Source: Acidobacteriota bacterium
GTDB taxonomy: Bacteria; Acidobacteriota; Thermoanaerobaculia; Thermoanaerobaculales; Thermoanaerobaculaceae
DNA: 20,893 nt
Reading direction: 5' to 3'
Assembly (NCBI GenBank): GCA_027458945.1
Contig: DAIDOU010000108.1
Span: 1-20,893 of the forward strand
The notes under the pieces are model-generated. The model saw only the letters and a program-made list of their open reading frames with translations. It was not told the DNA's origin and ran no database searches. Made by a program: the position numbers and the translations under genes. How positions within the stretch are numbered: the stretch's first letter is position 1; each line of letters opens with the position of its first letter. Positions 8,555-16,017 of this stretch are shown piece by piece.

Positions 8555-8600
8555 TTGTCACCGGCCAGAGCTGGTTCGGCCATGCGGGCTGGGGTAGCGG

Positions 8601-8625
8601 CGCACCAATCAGGACCACGCACCAA
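8601..8625 (+). repeat. Two direct CGCACCAA repeats upstream of hsdR
   Basis: CGCACCAA occurs at 8601-8608 and 8618-8625 (17 bp start to start) in the 162-bp stretch between the terminator and hsdR. A shortened match CGCACC lies at 8711-8716, immediately before the preferred hsdR start. They could be regulator sites or chance. I see no convincing -35/-10 pair in this gap; TAGTAT at 8641-8646 is a possible -10 without a recognisable -35. Confidence 0.35.
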
Positions 8626-8716
8626 CCACCGGCCTGCTGGTAGTATCATCTCGGTTTGTGACATCCAAGAGCACTCGCAACGCCTCCGGGCTAGGTAGGT
8701 GGATCCTCGGCGCACC

Positions 8717-11083
8717 GTGACCAACGAAGCCGATACTTGCCGGAGATTCGTCGTCCCCAGACTGCAGGCAGCTGGTTGGGACGATGAGCCGCACCGTCTC
8801 AGCGAACAGGTGACGTTCACCGACGGCCGGATCGTCGTCGCCGGGGCCCGCACGTTCCGTCGGCCTGGGAGGCGGGTCGACTACCTCCTGCGATATCGGC
8901 CCGACATGGCGCTCGCCGTCGTTGAAGCGAAGGCAAGCTACAAGGCGCCGGGTGACGGCCTGCAACAGGCGAAGGACTATGCGGAGATCCTCGGCCTTTC
9001 CTTCGCGTATTCGACGAACGGCCACGGCATCATCGAGTTCGACTACCTCACCGGCGTTGAACGTAAGATCGCGAGCTTTCCCACCCCCGGCGAGCTCTGG
9101 GCACGGTTGACCAACCACAACCGACTTGACGCCGCCGCCGCGGAGCGCCTGCTCTCGCCGGCCTACCACCTGAGTGGAAAGTCGCCACGTTACTACCAGG
9201 AGATCGCGATCAAACGCGCCATCCAGGCGATCGAGCTGGGCCAGCGCCGGGTGCTTCTCACAATGGCCACCGGTACCGGCAAGACCGTCGTCGCCTTCCA
9301 AATCTGCTGGAAGCTCTGGTCGTCGCGGTGGAATCGAACCGGAGGGACCGAGCACCGTCGTCCGCGCATCCTCTACCTCGCGGACCGGAACATCCTGATC
9401 GACGACCCCAAGGACAAGATCTTCGCCCCGTTCGGCGACGCCCGCTGGAAGATCGAGAACGGCATCGCCAACAAGAGCCGCGAGATGTACTTCGCGATCT
9501 ACCAGGCGATCGCCAAGGACGAGGTCCGGCCGGGGCTCTACCGCGAGTACGCCCCAGACTTCTTCGACCTCATCATCGTGGACGAGTGCCACCGCGGCAG
9601 CGCCCGCGACGAAAGCAACTGGCGCGAGATCCTCGAGTACTTCGCCCCGGCCTATCAGCTCGGCATGACCGCGACGCCGAAGCGGGACGACAACGTCGAC
9701 ACGTACGAGTACTTCGGCAACCCGGTCTACACCTATAGCCTCAAGCAGGGGATCGAGGACGGCTTCCTCGCGCCGTACCGCGTCCACAGGGTCGTCACGA
9801 AGTGGGACGCGACGGGGTGGCGTCCGTCGCCGGGGGATCTCGACCGGTTTGGCCGCGAGATCCCCGACGAGGAGTACCACACCAACGACTTCGAGCGTCG
9901 GGTCGCCCTGCGCGCCCGCACGCAGGTCGTCGCGCGCCACCTCACCGACTTCCTCCGGAAGAGCGACCGCTTCGCCAAGACCGTGGTGTTCTGCGTCGAC
10001 CAGGAGCATGCGGACGAGATGCGGCACGCGCTCAACAACCTGAATGCGGACCTCGTGCGCCAGTTCCAGGACTACGTCTGCCGCGTCACCTCGAACGAAG
10101 GCGACATCGGCAGGGGCCACCTGTCCGACTTCCAGGACCTCGAACGGGCGACGCCGGTCATCCTCACAACGTCGCAGATGCTCACGACCGGCGTCGATAT
10201 GCCGACGTGCAAGAACGTCGTCCTCGTGCGCGTCATCAACTCGATGACCGACTTCAAGCAGATCATCGGGCGCGGGACTCGCGTTCGCGACGACTACGGA
10301 AAGCTCTTCTTCTCGATCCTAGACTACACGGGCTCGGCGACCCGGATGTTCGCGGACCCGGACTTCGACGGCGCGCCCACGCTCATCACCGAGGTGAAGG
10401 TCGACGAGCACGGCGAGGAGACGGAGACGCCAACCGAGACGGGTGATGAGACGACGTACCCGCCGGACGGCGAGACGATCCTGCCGCCGCCGGACGTCGA
10501 CGAAGGTGACCGGCGCAAGCTCTACTTCGACGGCGGCCAGGTTGACATCGCCACCCACCTTGTCTACGAGCTGGATGCCAACGGCACACAGCTCCGGGTC
10601 GTCAAGTTCACCGACTACACCGCCGAGAAGGTGCGCACCCTCTACCCGACCGCCGCGGAGCTGCGCAAGGCCTGGGCCGACCCGCAGCACCGCAGCGAGG
10701 TCATCGCACACCTCGCCGAGAGAGGCATCGACTTCGACGAGCTGGCGAGAGCGGCCAATCAGCCCGAGGCCGACCCGTTCGACCTCCTCTGCCACATCAC
10801 TTTCAACGCCCCGCTGCGCACGCGGCGGGAGCGCGCCCAGGCGCTTAGGCGGGAGCGCAAGGAGTTCTTCGACCAGTACGGTCCGCAGGCGCGCGAGATT
10901 CTCGACGAGCTGCTCGAGAAGTACGCCGAGCACGGCACCGCTCAGTTCGTAATCCCCGACATCCTCAAGGTCGAGCCCATCTCCCGGCACGGCAACGTCA
11001 TGGAGATCGCAACGTTCTTTGAGGGACCTGAGAGACTCCGACAAGCAGTGAACCTGCTGCAAACGCTGTTGTATGCGGCATAG
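8717..11083 (+). CDS. hsdR: Type I restriction enzyme, R (translocase/nuclease) subunit, EcoEI-like
   Basis: The product has 788 residues from GTG 8717, where the sequence begins TNEADTCRRFVVPRLQAAGW, the usual beginning of this family; a GTG at 8699 would add six residues and neither start has a good ribosome site. Domains in order: an N-terminal PD-(D/E)XK nuclease (Asp55, Glu70-Ala-Lys72 in VVEAKASY), a superfamily 2 motor with Walker A ATGTGKT (about 184-190), DECH box (about 289-292), TATPKRDDN, and motif VI region MTDFKQIIGRGTR, then a C-terminal helical region like EcoEI R. The length fits the shorter EcoEI-type R subunits rather than EcoKI. HsdR cleaves unmodified DNA after ATP-driven translocation when bound to the methylase core. 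It is the first gene of an hsdR-mrr-hsdM-hsdS operon. All motifs are intact. Confidence 0.93.
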   Translation: MTNEADTCRRFVVPRLQAAGWDDEPHRLSEQVTFTDGRIVVAGARTFRRPGRRVDYLLRYRPDMALAVVEAKASYKAPGDGLQQAKDYAEILGLSFAYSTNGHGIIEFDYLTGVERKIASFPTPGELWARLTNHNRLDAAAAERLLSPAYHLSGKSPRYYQEIAIKRAIQAIELGQRRVLLTMATGTGKTVVAFQICWKLWSSRWNRTGGTEHRRPRILYLADRNILIDDPKDKIFAPFGDARWKIENGIANKSREMYFAIYQAIAKDEVRPGLYREYAPDFFDLIIVDECHRGSARDESNWREILEYFAPAYQLGMTATPKRDDNVDTYEYFGNPVYTYSLKQGIEDGFLAPYRVHRVVTKWDATGWRPSPGDLDRFGREIPDEEYHTNDFERRVALRARTQVVARHLTDFLRKSDRFAKTVVFCVDQEHADEMRHALNNLNADLVRQFQDYVCRVTSNEGDIGRGHLSDFQDLERATPVILTTSQMLTTGVDMPTCKNVVLVRVINSMTDFKQIIGRGTRVRDDYGKLFFSILDYTGSATRMFADPDFDGAPTLITEVKVDEHGEETETPTETGDETTYPPDGETILPPPDVDEGDRRKLYFDGGQVDIATHLVYELDANGTQLRVVKFTDYTAEKVRTLYPTAAELRKAWADPQHRSEVIAHLAERGIDFDELARAANQPEADPFDLLCHITFNAPLRTRRERAQALRRERKEFFDQYGPQAREILDELLEKYAEHGTAQFVIPDILKVEPISRHGNVMEIATFFEGPERLRQAVNLLQTLLYAA

Positions 11084-11092
11084 GAGACGGTG

Positions 11093-11992
11093 ATGGCAGC
11101 CAAGATCTCGCGCGACCGGATAGGAGAAATCATGAAGACGGTGCTTCTGGAGCTGGAGGCCGCCGGAGGCGAGGCGCGGGTTGGTGCCCTGATCAAGGCG
11201 GCAGAGCCGAAACTCCATCTAAACGACTACGAACGCGCCGTGCTCGAGAAGTCAGGCTTTATCCGCTGGCACACCGTCGTCTACTTCTACTCCATCGACT
11301 TTGCGAAGAGCGGATACCTGAAGAAGGAAGGGGGCAAATGGTACCTCACGGACTCCGGTCGCCAGGCGCTCAAGCTCAGCGCCCCGGATCTGATCCGCAA
11401 GGCAGGGGAAGGGTACTGGGCCTGGAAGAGTTCCCAAGAGCCAAAAGAACGTGCCCAAGACCACCAGGAGGAGGCTGAAGCGGAGCAGATCGAGCGGCAG
11501 GCAGCCTACGACCAAGCTCTCGGTCAGGCAACCGCAGAAATCGAGGAACACATCAGTCGGATGCTGCCGTACGACTTTCAGGCTCTTGTCGGGGAGCTCC
11601 TGATAGCGATGGGTTACCACGTCCCATTCGTGGCGCCCAAAGGCCCGGACGGCGGCGTGGATGTCGTCGCCTACAAAGACCCCCTCGGCACCACCGCCCC
11701 CAGGATTCGCGTGCAGGTCAAGCACCGCGGACAAAAGGTGACCGTGAACGAGGTCCGCGAACTCGAAGGGGTGCTTAAGAAGGAGGGCGACATCGGCCTC
11801 ATCGTGTCGAGTGGTGGGTTCACGGTCGACGCAGAGCACGAGATACGATCCTCCAACAAGCACATTGAGACGATGGACCTCAACCGCCTGATCAGACTCT
11901 GGCAGGAGAACTACGAGAGGGTGCGGGAGCCCGGCAAGAAACTCCTACCACTCGTGAAGCTGTACTTCCTCGCCCCGACCGAGGAGAGCTGA
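11093..11992 (+). CDS. mrr: Mrr-type restriction endonuclease embedded in the hsd operon
   Basis: ATG 11093 is chosen because GGAG at 11083-11086 lies 6 bases upstream; a GTG at 11090 adds one residue. The 299-residue product has an N-terminal winged-helix Mrr_N-like domain (about 1-100), a charged, Glu/Gln-rich probably helical linker (about 110-150), and a C-terminal Mrr catalytic domain: DFQALVGELLIAMGY (161-175), GPDGGVD with Asp190, and the Gln208-Val-Lys210 of QVKHRGQK, the typical Asp and Q-x-K nuclease motif. Mrr proteins cut DNA carrying foreign methylation. The gene starts 9 bp after hsdR and its stop overlaps the hsdM start by one base (TGATG), so it is translated as part of the type I operon. 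Whether it acts alone as a type IV enzyme or with HsdM/HsdS is unknown. Confidence 0.88.
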   Translation: MAAKISRDRIGEIMKTVLLELEAAGGEARVGALIKAAEPKLHLNDYERAVLEKSGFIRWHTVVYFYSIDFAKSGYLKKEGGKWYLTDSGRQALKLSAPDLIRKAGEGYWAWKSSQEPKERAQDHQEEAEAEQIERQAAYDQALGQATAEIEEHISRMLPYDFQALVGELLIAMGYHVPFVAPKGPDGGVDVVAYKDPLGTTAPRIRVQVKHRGQKVTVNEVRELEGVLKKEGDIGLIVSSGGFTVDAEHEIRSSNKHIETMDLNRLIRLWQENYERVREPGKKLLPLVKLYFLAPTEES

Positions 11993-13533
11993 TGCCGCGA
12001 CCGCGGAAGAAGGACGCCCCCCCGCTCACGACCCCTCAGCGCCTGGCAAGCGTGATCAAGTCGGCGCGGGACATCATGCGCAAGGACAAGGGGCTCAACG
12101 GCGACCTCGACCGGTTGCCGATGCTCACGTGGGTGATGTTCCTCAAGTTCCTCGACGACACCGAGATGATCCGGGAGGAGGAGGCCAAGCTCGACCGTAC
12201 GCAGCGGTATCGACCCGCGGTCGAGGCGCCGTACCGCTGGCGCGATTGGGCGGCGAAGGAAGAGGGCATCACCGGTCCCGAGCTGATCGCTTGGGTGACC
12301 CACGACGAAGCGGTCGGACCCGACGGAAAGCGGCGCCAGGGCCTGCTCGCCTACCTCCGCGGCCTGGAATCTGCCAACGGGCACGACCGCCGGAAGGTCA
12401 TCGCCACGGTGTTCGGCGGCGTCGTCAACCGCATGACGAGCGGCTACCTGCTCCGGGACGTGGTCAACAAGGTCAACGGCATCCACTTCAACTCGAGCGA
12501 GGAGATCCACGTCCTCGGCACGCTCTACGAGTCGCTTCTCAAGGAGCTCCGCGATGCCGCAGGAGATTCGGGAGAGATCTACACGCCGCGGCCGGTCGTC
12601 CGTTTCATGGTCGAGGCGACGGCGCCAACGCTCGGCGAGACCATCCTTGACCCCGCGTGTGGCACGGGTGGGTTCCTCGTCGAGTCGTTCCTGCACCTGG
12701 AGAAGCAATGCAGGACGGTGCAGCAACGACGCACCTTGCAGGAGCGCACCATCCTCGGCCAGGAGGCGAAGCCACTGCCGTACATGCTGGCGCAGATGAA
12801 CCTGCTCCTGCACGGCCTGGAGTACCCAGCGATCACCTACGGCAACTCGCTCGCCATCACGCTGACCGACATCGGCGACAAGGACCGTGTGGACGTGATC
12901 CTGACCAACCCGCCGTTTGGCGGCGAGGAGGAAAAGGGCATCCTCGGCGGCTTCCCGGAGGACAAGCGCACCTCCGAGACGGCGTTGCTTTTCCTTCAGC
13001 TCATCATGCGCCGGCTGCGCCGGCAGCCGAAGCCCGGCCGTGCCGCGGTCGTCGTCCCCAACGGCACGCTGTTCGGCGACGGGATCTGCGCCCGAATCAA
13101 GGAACAGCTCCTGACGGAGTTCAACCTTCACACGATCGTGCGGCTGCCGAACGGCGTGTTCGCGCCGTACACGCCGATCCCGACGAATCTCTTGTTCTTC
13201 GAGCGCGGCGGCCCGACAAAGGAGATCTGGTGCTACGAGCACCCGCTGCCGGAAGGACGCAAACAGTACACCAAAACCGCCTCGCTCCAGTTCGAGGAGT
13301 TCGCGCCGTGCCTCGCATGGTGGAGCAAACGTAAGGCGAACGAGCGCGCCTGGAAGGTGAAGGCGAAGGACGTCCTCGCCAACGCCTGCAACCTCGACCT
13401 CAAGAACCCGCGCGCCGCGCAGGAGCTGGAGCACCTCCCGCCCGAACAGCTCGTCGAGTCGATCCTTGAAAAGGAGCGCCGGATCATCGAGATCATGGGC
13501 GAGATCAAGAAGATCCTGGCCGAAAAGCCATGA
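11992..13533 (+). CDS. hsdM: Type I DNA adenine-N6 methyltransferase, M subunit
   Basis: The 513-residue protein has an N-terminal helical domain (about 15-185), then GEIYTPRPVVRFMV (194-207), the AdoMet-binding motif I DPACGTGGF (220-228) and the catalytic motif IV NPPF (306-309) in DVILTNPPFGG. These mark an N6-adenine methyltransferase. With HsdS it forms the M2S modification enzyme that protects host sites and carries HsdR. ATG 11992 shares its first base with the mrr stop codon, with GAGGAGAG just upstream, and the 3' end overlaps hsdS by four bases (ATGA at 13530-13533), implying coupled translation and fixed subunit ratios. No frameshift or lost motif is visible, so the enzyme should be active. 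Confidence 0.95.
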   Translation: MPRPRKKDAPPLTTPQRLASVIKSARDIMRKDKGLNGDLDRLPMLTWVMFLKFLDDTEMIREEEAKLDRTQRYRPAVEAPYRWRDWAAKEEGITGPELIAWVTHDEAVGPDGKRRQGLLAYLRGLESANGHDRRKVIATVFGGVVNRMTSGYLLRDVVNKVNGIHFNSSEEIHVLGTLYESLLKELRDAAGDSGEIYTPRPVVRFMVEATAPTLGETILDPACGTGGFLVESFLHLEKQCRTVQQRRTLQERTILGQEAKPLPYMLAQMNLLLHGLEYPAITYGNSLAITLTDIGDKDRVDVILTNPPFGGEEEKGILGGFPEDKRTSETALLFLQLIMRRLRRQPKPGRAAVVVPNGTLFGDGICARIKEQLLTEFNLHTIVRLPNGVFAPYTPIPTNLLFFERGGPTKEIWCYEHPLPEGRKQYTKTASLQFEEFAPCLAWWSKRKANERAWKVKAKDVLANACNLDLKNPRAAQELEHLPPEQLVESILEKERRIIEIMGEIKKILAEKP

Positions 13534-14705
13534 GTCGTACCTGGCCCATCGTGAAGCTGGGTGAGGTCCTCGAGAAGAGCCAAGAGTCGATCGTGGTCGA
13601 CCCCGACGATAAGTACAAGGAGGTCAGCGTCAAGCTCTGGGGGAAGGGCGTGATCCTGCGGCGAGTGGCCAAGGGAGCTGACATTGCAGCCTCGTCGCGG
13701 CACGTCGTACAGGCCGACCAGTTCATCTTGTCTCGGATCGACGCGCGACACGGAGCAGCAGGCATCGTTCCGCGCGATCTTGAGGGCGCAGTTGTCAGCG
13801 GCGACTTCCCAGTGTTCGATGTCAGGAGTGACCGGCTGCTGCCCGCGTTCCTCCGCTGGATGAGCAGGACAGCTGCTTTCGTCGATCGCTGCAGAGCCGC
13901 AAGCGAGGGGACGACAAACAGGGTCCGCCTGAAGGAGAGGCGCTTCCTCGCGCAGGAGATCCCACTGCCCCCGCTCGAGGAGCAGCGCTGGCTTGTCGCC
14001 AAGCTCGACCTGTTGCAGGAGCGGGTCGAGGAAGCAGCGGCTTGTCGCGCGCAGAGCGGGAGAGGTGGCGATCGGCTCCTGATCGCGATGGCGTACCGCG
14101 GCGACCTCAACGCGGAGACCAGGAGTGACCTGGGCTGGCGGCGAGTCCGACTCGGGGAGATCATTCGGCAGGTCGCCGATGAGCATGTGGTGGCCAGCAC
14201 ACGTAGCTACCCGAATTGCGGCATTTACAGCTACGCTCGGGGTCTCTTCGCCAAGCCCTCGATCGAAGGACTAACGACCAGCGCACACAAACTGAACCGC
14301 ATTCGTAGCGGCCAGTTCATCTATAGCCGTCTGTTCGCCTTTGAGGGAGCCTATAGCATCGTTCCGGCTGAGTTTGACGGGTTCTACGTATCCAACGAAT
14401 ACCCCACCTTTGAATGTGACGGGTCGCAGGTCCTCCCGGAGTTCCTCGGTGCGTACTTCAAGGCGCCCACGGCCTGGCAGAGGGTCGCCGCGGGCAGCAA
14501 GGGCCTCGGAAACCGTCGCCAGCGAGTCAAGCCGGATCGGCTGTTGGCCCATGACCTCGACTTGCCGCCCCTCGCCTGGCAGCAGCAGATCGTGGAGTTG
14601 ACGGCAAGGCTCCGCCTCGTCGCCAAGCCCATCGGGTCGACGAAGAACGAGATCGCCGCCCTTAGGCCGTCGATCCTCGACCGCGCCTTCCGCGGCGAGC
14701 TGTAG
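13530..14705 (+). CDS. hsdS: Type I restriction-modification specificity subunit
   Basis: The 391-residue product shows the classic two-half build: target-recognition domain 1 (about 1-145), central conserved helix region with IPLPPLEEQRWLVAKLDLLQ (144-163) and AYRGDL (188-193), target-recognition domain 2 (about 203-342), and a second conserved helix region (about 343-391) ending DRAFRGEL, a repeat of AYRGDL. Each target-recognition domain reads one half of a bipartite sequence and the helices act as the spacer ruler and HsdM dock. The two recognition domains differ from one another, so an asymmetric site is expected; it cannot be deduced here. The DNA for domain 2 (about 14190-14420) seems less GC-rich than its surroundings, in keeping with domain exchange, though I did not measure this. 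It is translationally coupled to hsdM and is the last gene of the operon. Confidence 0.93.
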   Translation: MSRTWPIVKLGEVLEKSQESIVVDPDDKYKEVSVKLWGKGVILRRVAKGADIAASSRHVVQADQFILSRIDARHGAAGIVPRDLEGAVVSGDFPVFDVRSDRLLPAFLRWMSRTAAFVDRCRAASEGTTNRVRLKERRFLAQEIPLPPLEEQRWLVAKLDLLQERVEEAAACRAQSGRGGDRLLIAMAYRGDLNAETRSDLGWRRVRLGEIIRQVADEHVVASTRSYPNCGIYSYARGLFAKPSIEGLTTSAHKLNRIRSGQFIYSRLFAFEGAYSIVPAEFDGFYVSNEYPTFECDGSQVLPEFLGAYFKAPTAWQRVAAGSKGLGNRRQRVKPDRLLAHDLDLPPLAWQQQIVELTARLRLVAKPIGSTKNEIAALRPSILDRAFRGEL

Positions 14706-14712
14706 GCGTTCA

Positions 14713-14743
14713 CCAGGCCGCAGCGTCCACGGACTGCGCCTGG
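14713..14743 (+). terminator. Bulged hairpin after hsdS
   Basis: CCAGGC (14713-14718) pairs with GCCTGG (14738-14743), and GCA/TGC plus GTCC/GGAC extend the stem inward with small bulges. It begins 8 bp after the hsdS stop codon. A second short hairpin, GGCCGG/CCGGCC with a GGGA loop (14742-14757), overlaps its end. Without a T-run it is a possible, not certain, terminator of the hsd operon. Confidence 0.4.
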
Positions 14744-14808
14744 CCGGGGGACCGGCCTCGGTGGCACATTGCGCGGTAATCGTATGATAGCGACCATCGA
14801 CCCACGCC

Positions 14809-14820
14809 GTGGCTGCAGCC
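14809..14820. repeat. Left copy of 12-bp repeat flanking the AbiE-like cassette
   Basis: GTGGCTGCAGCC, containing the perfect palindrome GGCTGCAGCC, ends one base before the -35 box of the cassette promoter. An identical 12-mer lies 5 bp after the stop of the last cassette gene (18102-18113). I found no other full copy in the window. Confidence 0.6.
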
Positions 14821-14821
14821 A

Positions 14822-14850
14822 TTGACACCGTCATATTTCACTCGTATGAT
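14822..14850 (+). promoter_or_regulatory. Consensus sigma70-type promoter of the AbiE-like cassette
   Basis: A perfect TTGACA -35 box (14822-14827) and TATGAT -10 box (14845-14850) are separated by 17 bp, the optimal spacing. Transcription should start near 14857, about 27 bases before the GTG start at 14884. Such a strong promoter next to an inverted repeat suggests a gene set that is normally repressed. The sequence TCGTATGAT of the -10 region also occurs at 14780-14788 without a matching -35 box. Confidence 0.8.
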
Positions 14851-14852
14851 GT

Positions 14853-14872
14853 CTTTCACCGGTTGGTGAAAG
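14853..14872. promoter_or_regulatory. Inverted-repeat operator at the transcription start of the AbiE-like cassette
   Basis: CTTTCACC-GGTT-GGTGAAAG is a perfect 8-bp inverted repeat with a 4-bp centre. It begins 3 bp after the -10 box and covers the expected +1. Its right arm reaches the AGG (14871-14873) that is the only ribosome-site candidate for the GTG at 14884. AbiEi antitoxins in known AbiE systems repress their own promoters by binding inverted repeats, so this is the natural operator for the first gene product. An RNA hairpin role is an alternative. Confidence 0.65.
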
Positions 14873-14883
14873 GTGCATGAATC

Positions 14884-16017
14884 GTGAAACGAGAGCTATC
14901 CGATCTGAGCGAGCGAGCCGAGGCGGTCCTCAAGGGCGCCCTGGCGGAGGTGCCATTCCTTAGGCTCGACACCGCGATGGGGTGGCGCGTGGCCGAGCCT
15001 GCACCAGGGAAGCCCGACCTCGATCTCAGGATCAGGGTGGCGTCCACCGAGGCTCAGCTCTCGTTTCTGGTCGAGGTCAAGCAGAGCGGGGAACCGCGGT
15101 ACGCCAGGGACGCCATCAACCAACTCCTCCGCTACCGCCAGGCGAGACCGAACGCATATCTCGTCTTCGCGGCTCCGTACATCTCCCCGGACACGGTGGC
15201 CCTATGCGCCGCCGAGGGCGTCGGCACGATCGACTTCGCCGGCAACTGCTTCCTGAGCTTCGGGGAGATCTTCATCCGGCGTGAGGGGAGGCCGAACCCG
15301 TTCGCGAAGCGGCGTGGGCTACGGTCCCTGTACGCGCCGAAATCCGAGCGCATCCTCCGTGTCCTGCTTCAGGACCCTCGGGTGGCGTGGAAGACGGTCG
15401 CCCTGGCGACGCAGGCGCGCGTCAGCCTTGGCCAAGTCGCCAAGGTCAAGCAGCACCTGGCGGACCGGGAATTGACCAAGGTCGGAGAGCAGGGCTTCGC
15501 TCTCAGCGATCCGCGAGCGTTGCTCCGGGATTGGACCCAGTTCTACCGCATCGGGCGCAACACTGAGCGCGGCTACTACAGCCCGTTGCCGATCGCGGAG
15601 GTCGAGCGGGCCCTGGCGAAGAGGTGTGCCGCCGACGGCGTGGCATACGCGCTGACAGCGTTCTCCGGGGCTGCGCGGTATGCTCCGTTCGTTCGCTATC
15701 AGCAGGCGACGATCTACGTCGGCGCCGACCCCGCTCCGAGCGTCGCGAAGGTCGGGCTCAAGAGCGTGGCTAGCGGAGCGAACGTGCGCATTCTCGAGCC
15801 CTATGACGACGGGGTGTTCTACGACAGCCGAGAGATCGACGGCGTCAGGGTCGCCAGCGCCCTGCAGGTGTTCCTCGATCTGCAGAGTGCCCGTGGTCGT
15901 GGCGAGGAAGCGGCAGCGTTCCTGCTCCGGGAGGTCATCGAGAAGTCATGGGAGACACCAGCGAAGACTACACGGCCGACGCGGTCGAAGCGGCGCGCTC
16001 CGTCATCCTCGAGCTGA
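14884..16017 (+). CDS. AbiEi-like antitoxin/transcriptional regulator with PD-(D/E)XK-like N-terminal domain
   Basis: The product has 377 residues from GTG 14884. Three parts can be seen. Residues 1-135 resemble a nuclease-like fold: Pro44-Asp45, then Glu64-Val-Lys66 in FLVEVKQSG, then AINQLLRY and YLVFAAPYIS, matching the PD-(D/E)XK order. Residues 145-212 form a winged helix-turn-helix (LYAPKSERILRVLL, then VSLGQVAKVKQHLADREL). Residues 215-355 are the AbiEi-type C-terminal region, ending with VFLDLQSARGRGEEAAAFLL, a typical AbiEi segment. In AbiE systems AbiEi neutralises the AbiEii nucleotidyltransferase toxin and represses the operon. The next gene here is such a nucleotidyltransferase. 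The basic Ser/Lys/Arg tail (about 358-377) lies in the 70-bp overlap with that gene and may be dispensable. Nuclease activity is not shown; the fold may be retained only for binding. Confidence 0.75.
   Translation: MKRELSDLSERAEAVLKGALAEVPFLRLDTAMGWRVAEPAPGKPDLDLRIRVASTEAQLSFLVEVKQSGEPRYARDAINQLLRYRQARPNAYLVFAAPYISPDTVALCAAEGVGTIDFAGNCFLSFGEIFIRREGRPNPFAKRRGLRSLYAPKSERILRVLLQDPRVAWKTVALATQARVSLGQVAKVKQHLADRELTKVGEQGFALSDPRALLRDWTQFYRIGRNTERGYYSPLPIAEVERALAKRCAADGVAYALTAFSGAARYAPFVRYQQATIYVGADPAPSVAKVGLKSVASGANVRILEPYDDGVFYDSREIDGVRVASALQVFLDLQSARGRGEEAAAFLLREVIEKSWETPAKTTRPTRSKRRAPSSSS

Noticed and set aside
14769..14788. Second promoter using TTGCGC and the TATGAT at 14783-14788
   Set aside because: The spacing between the boxes is only 8 bp and nothing resembling a -35 box lies at the proper distance; the shared TCGTATGAT with 14842-14850 alone is not enough.
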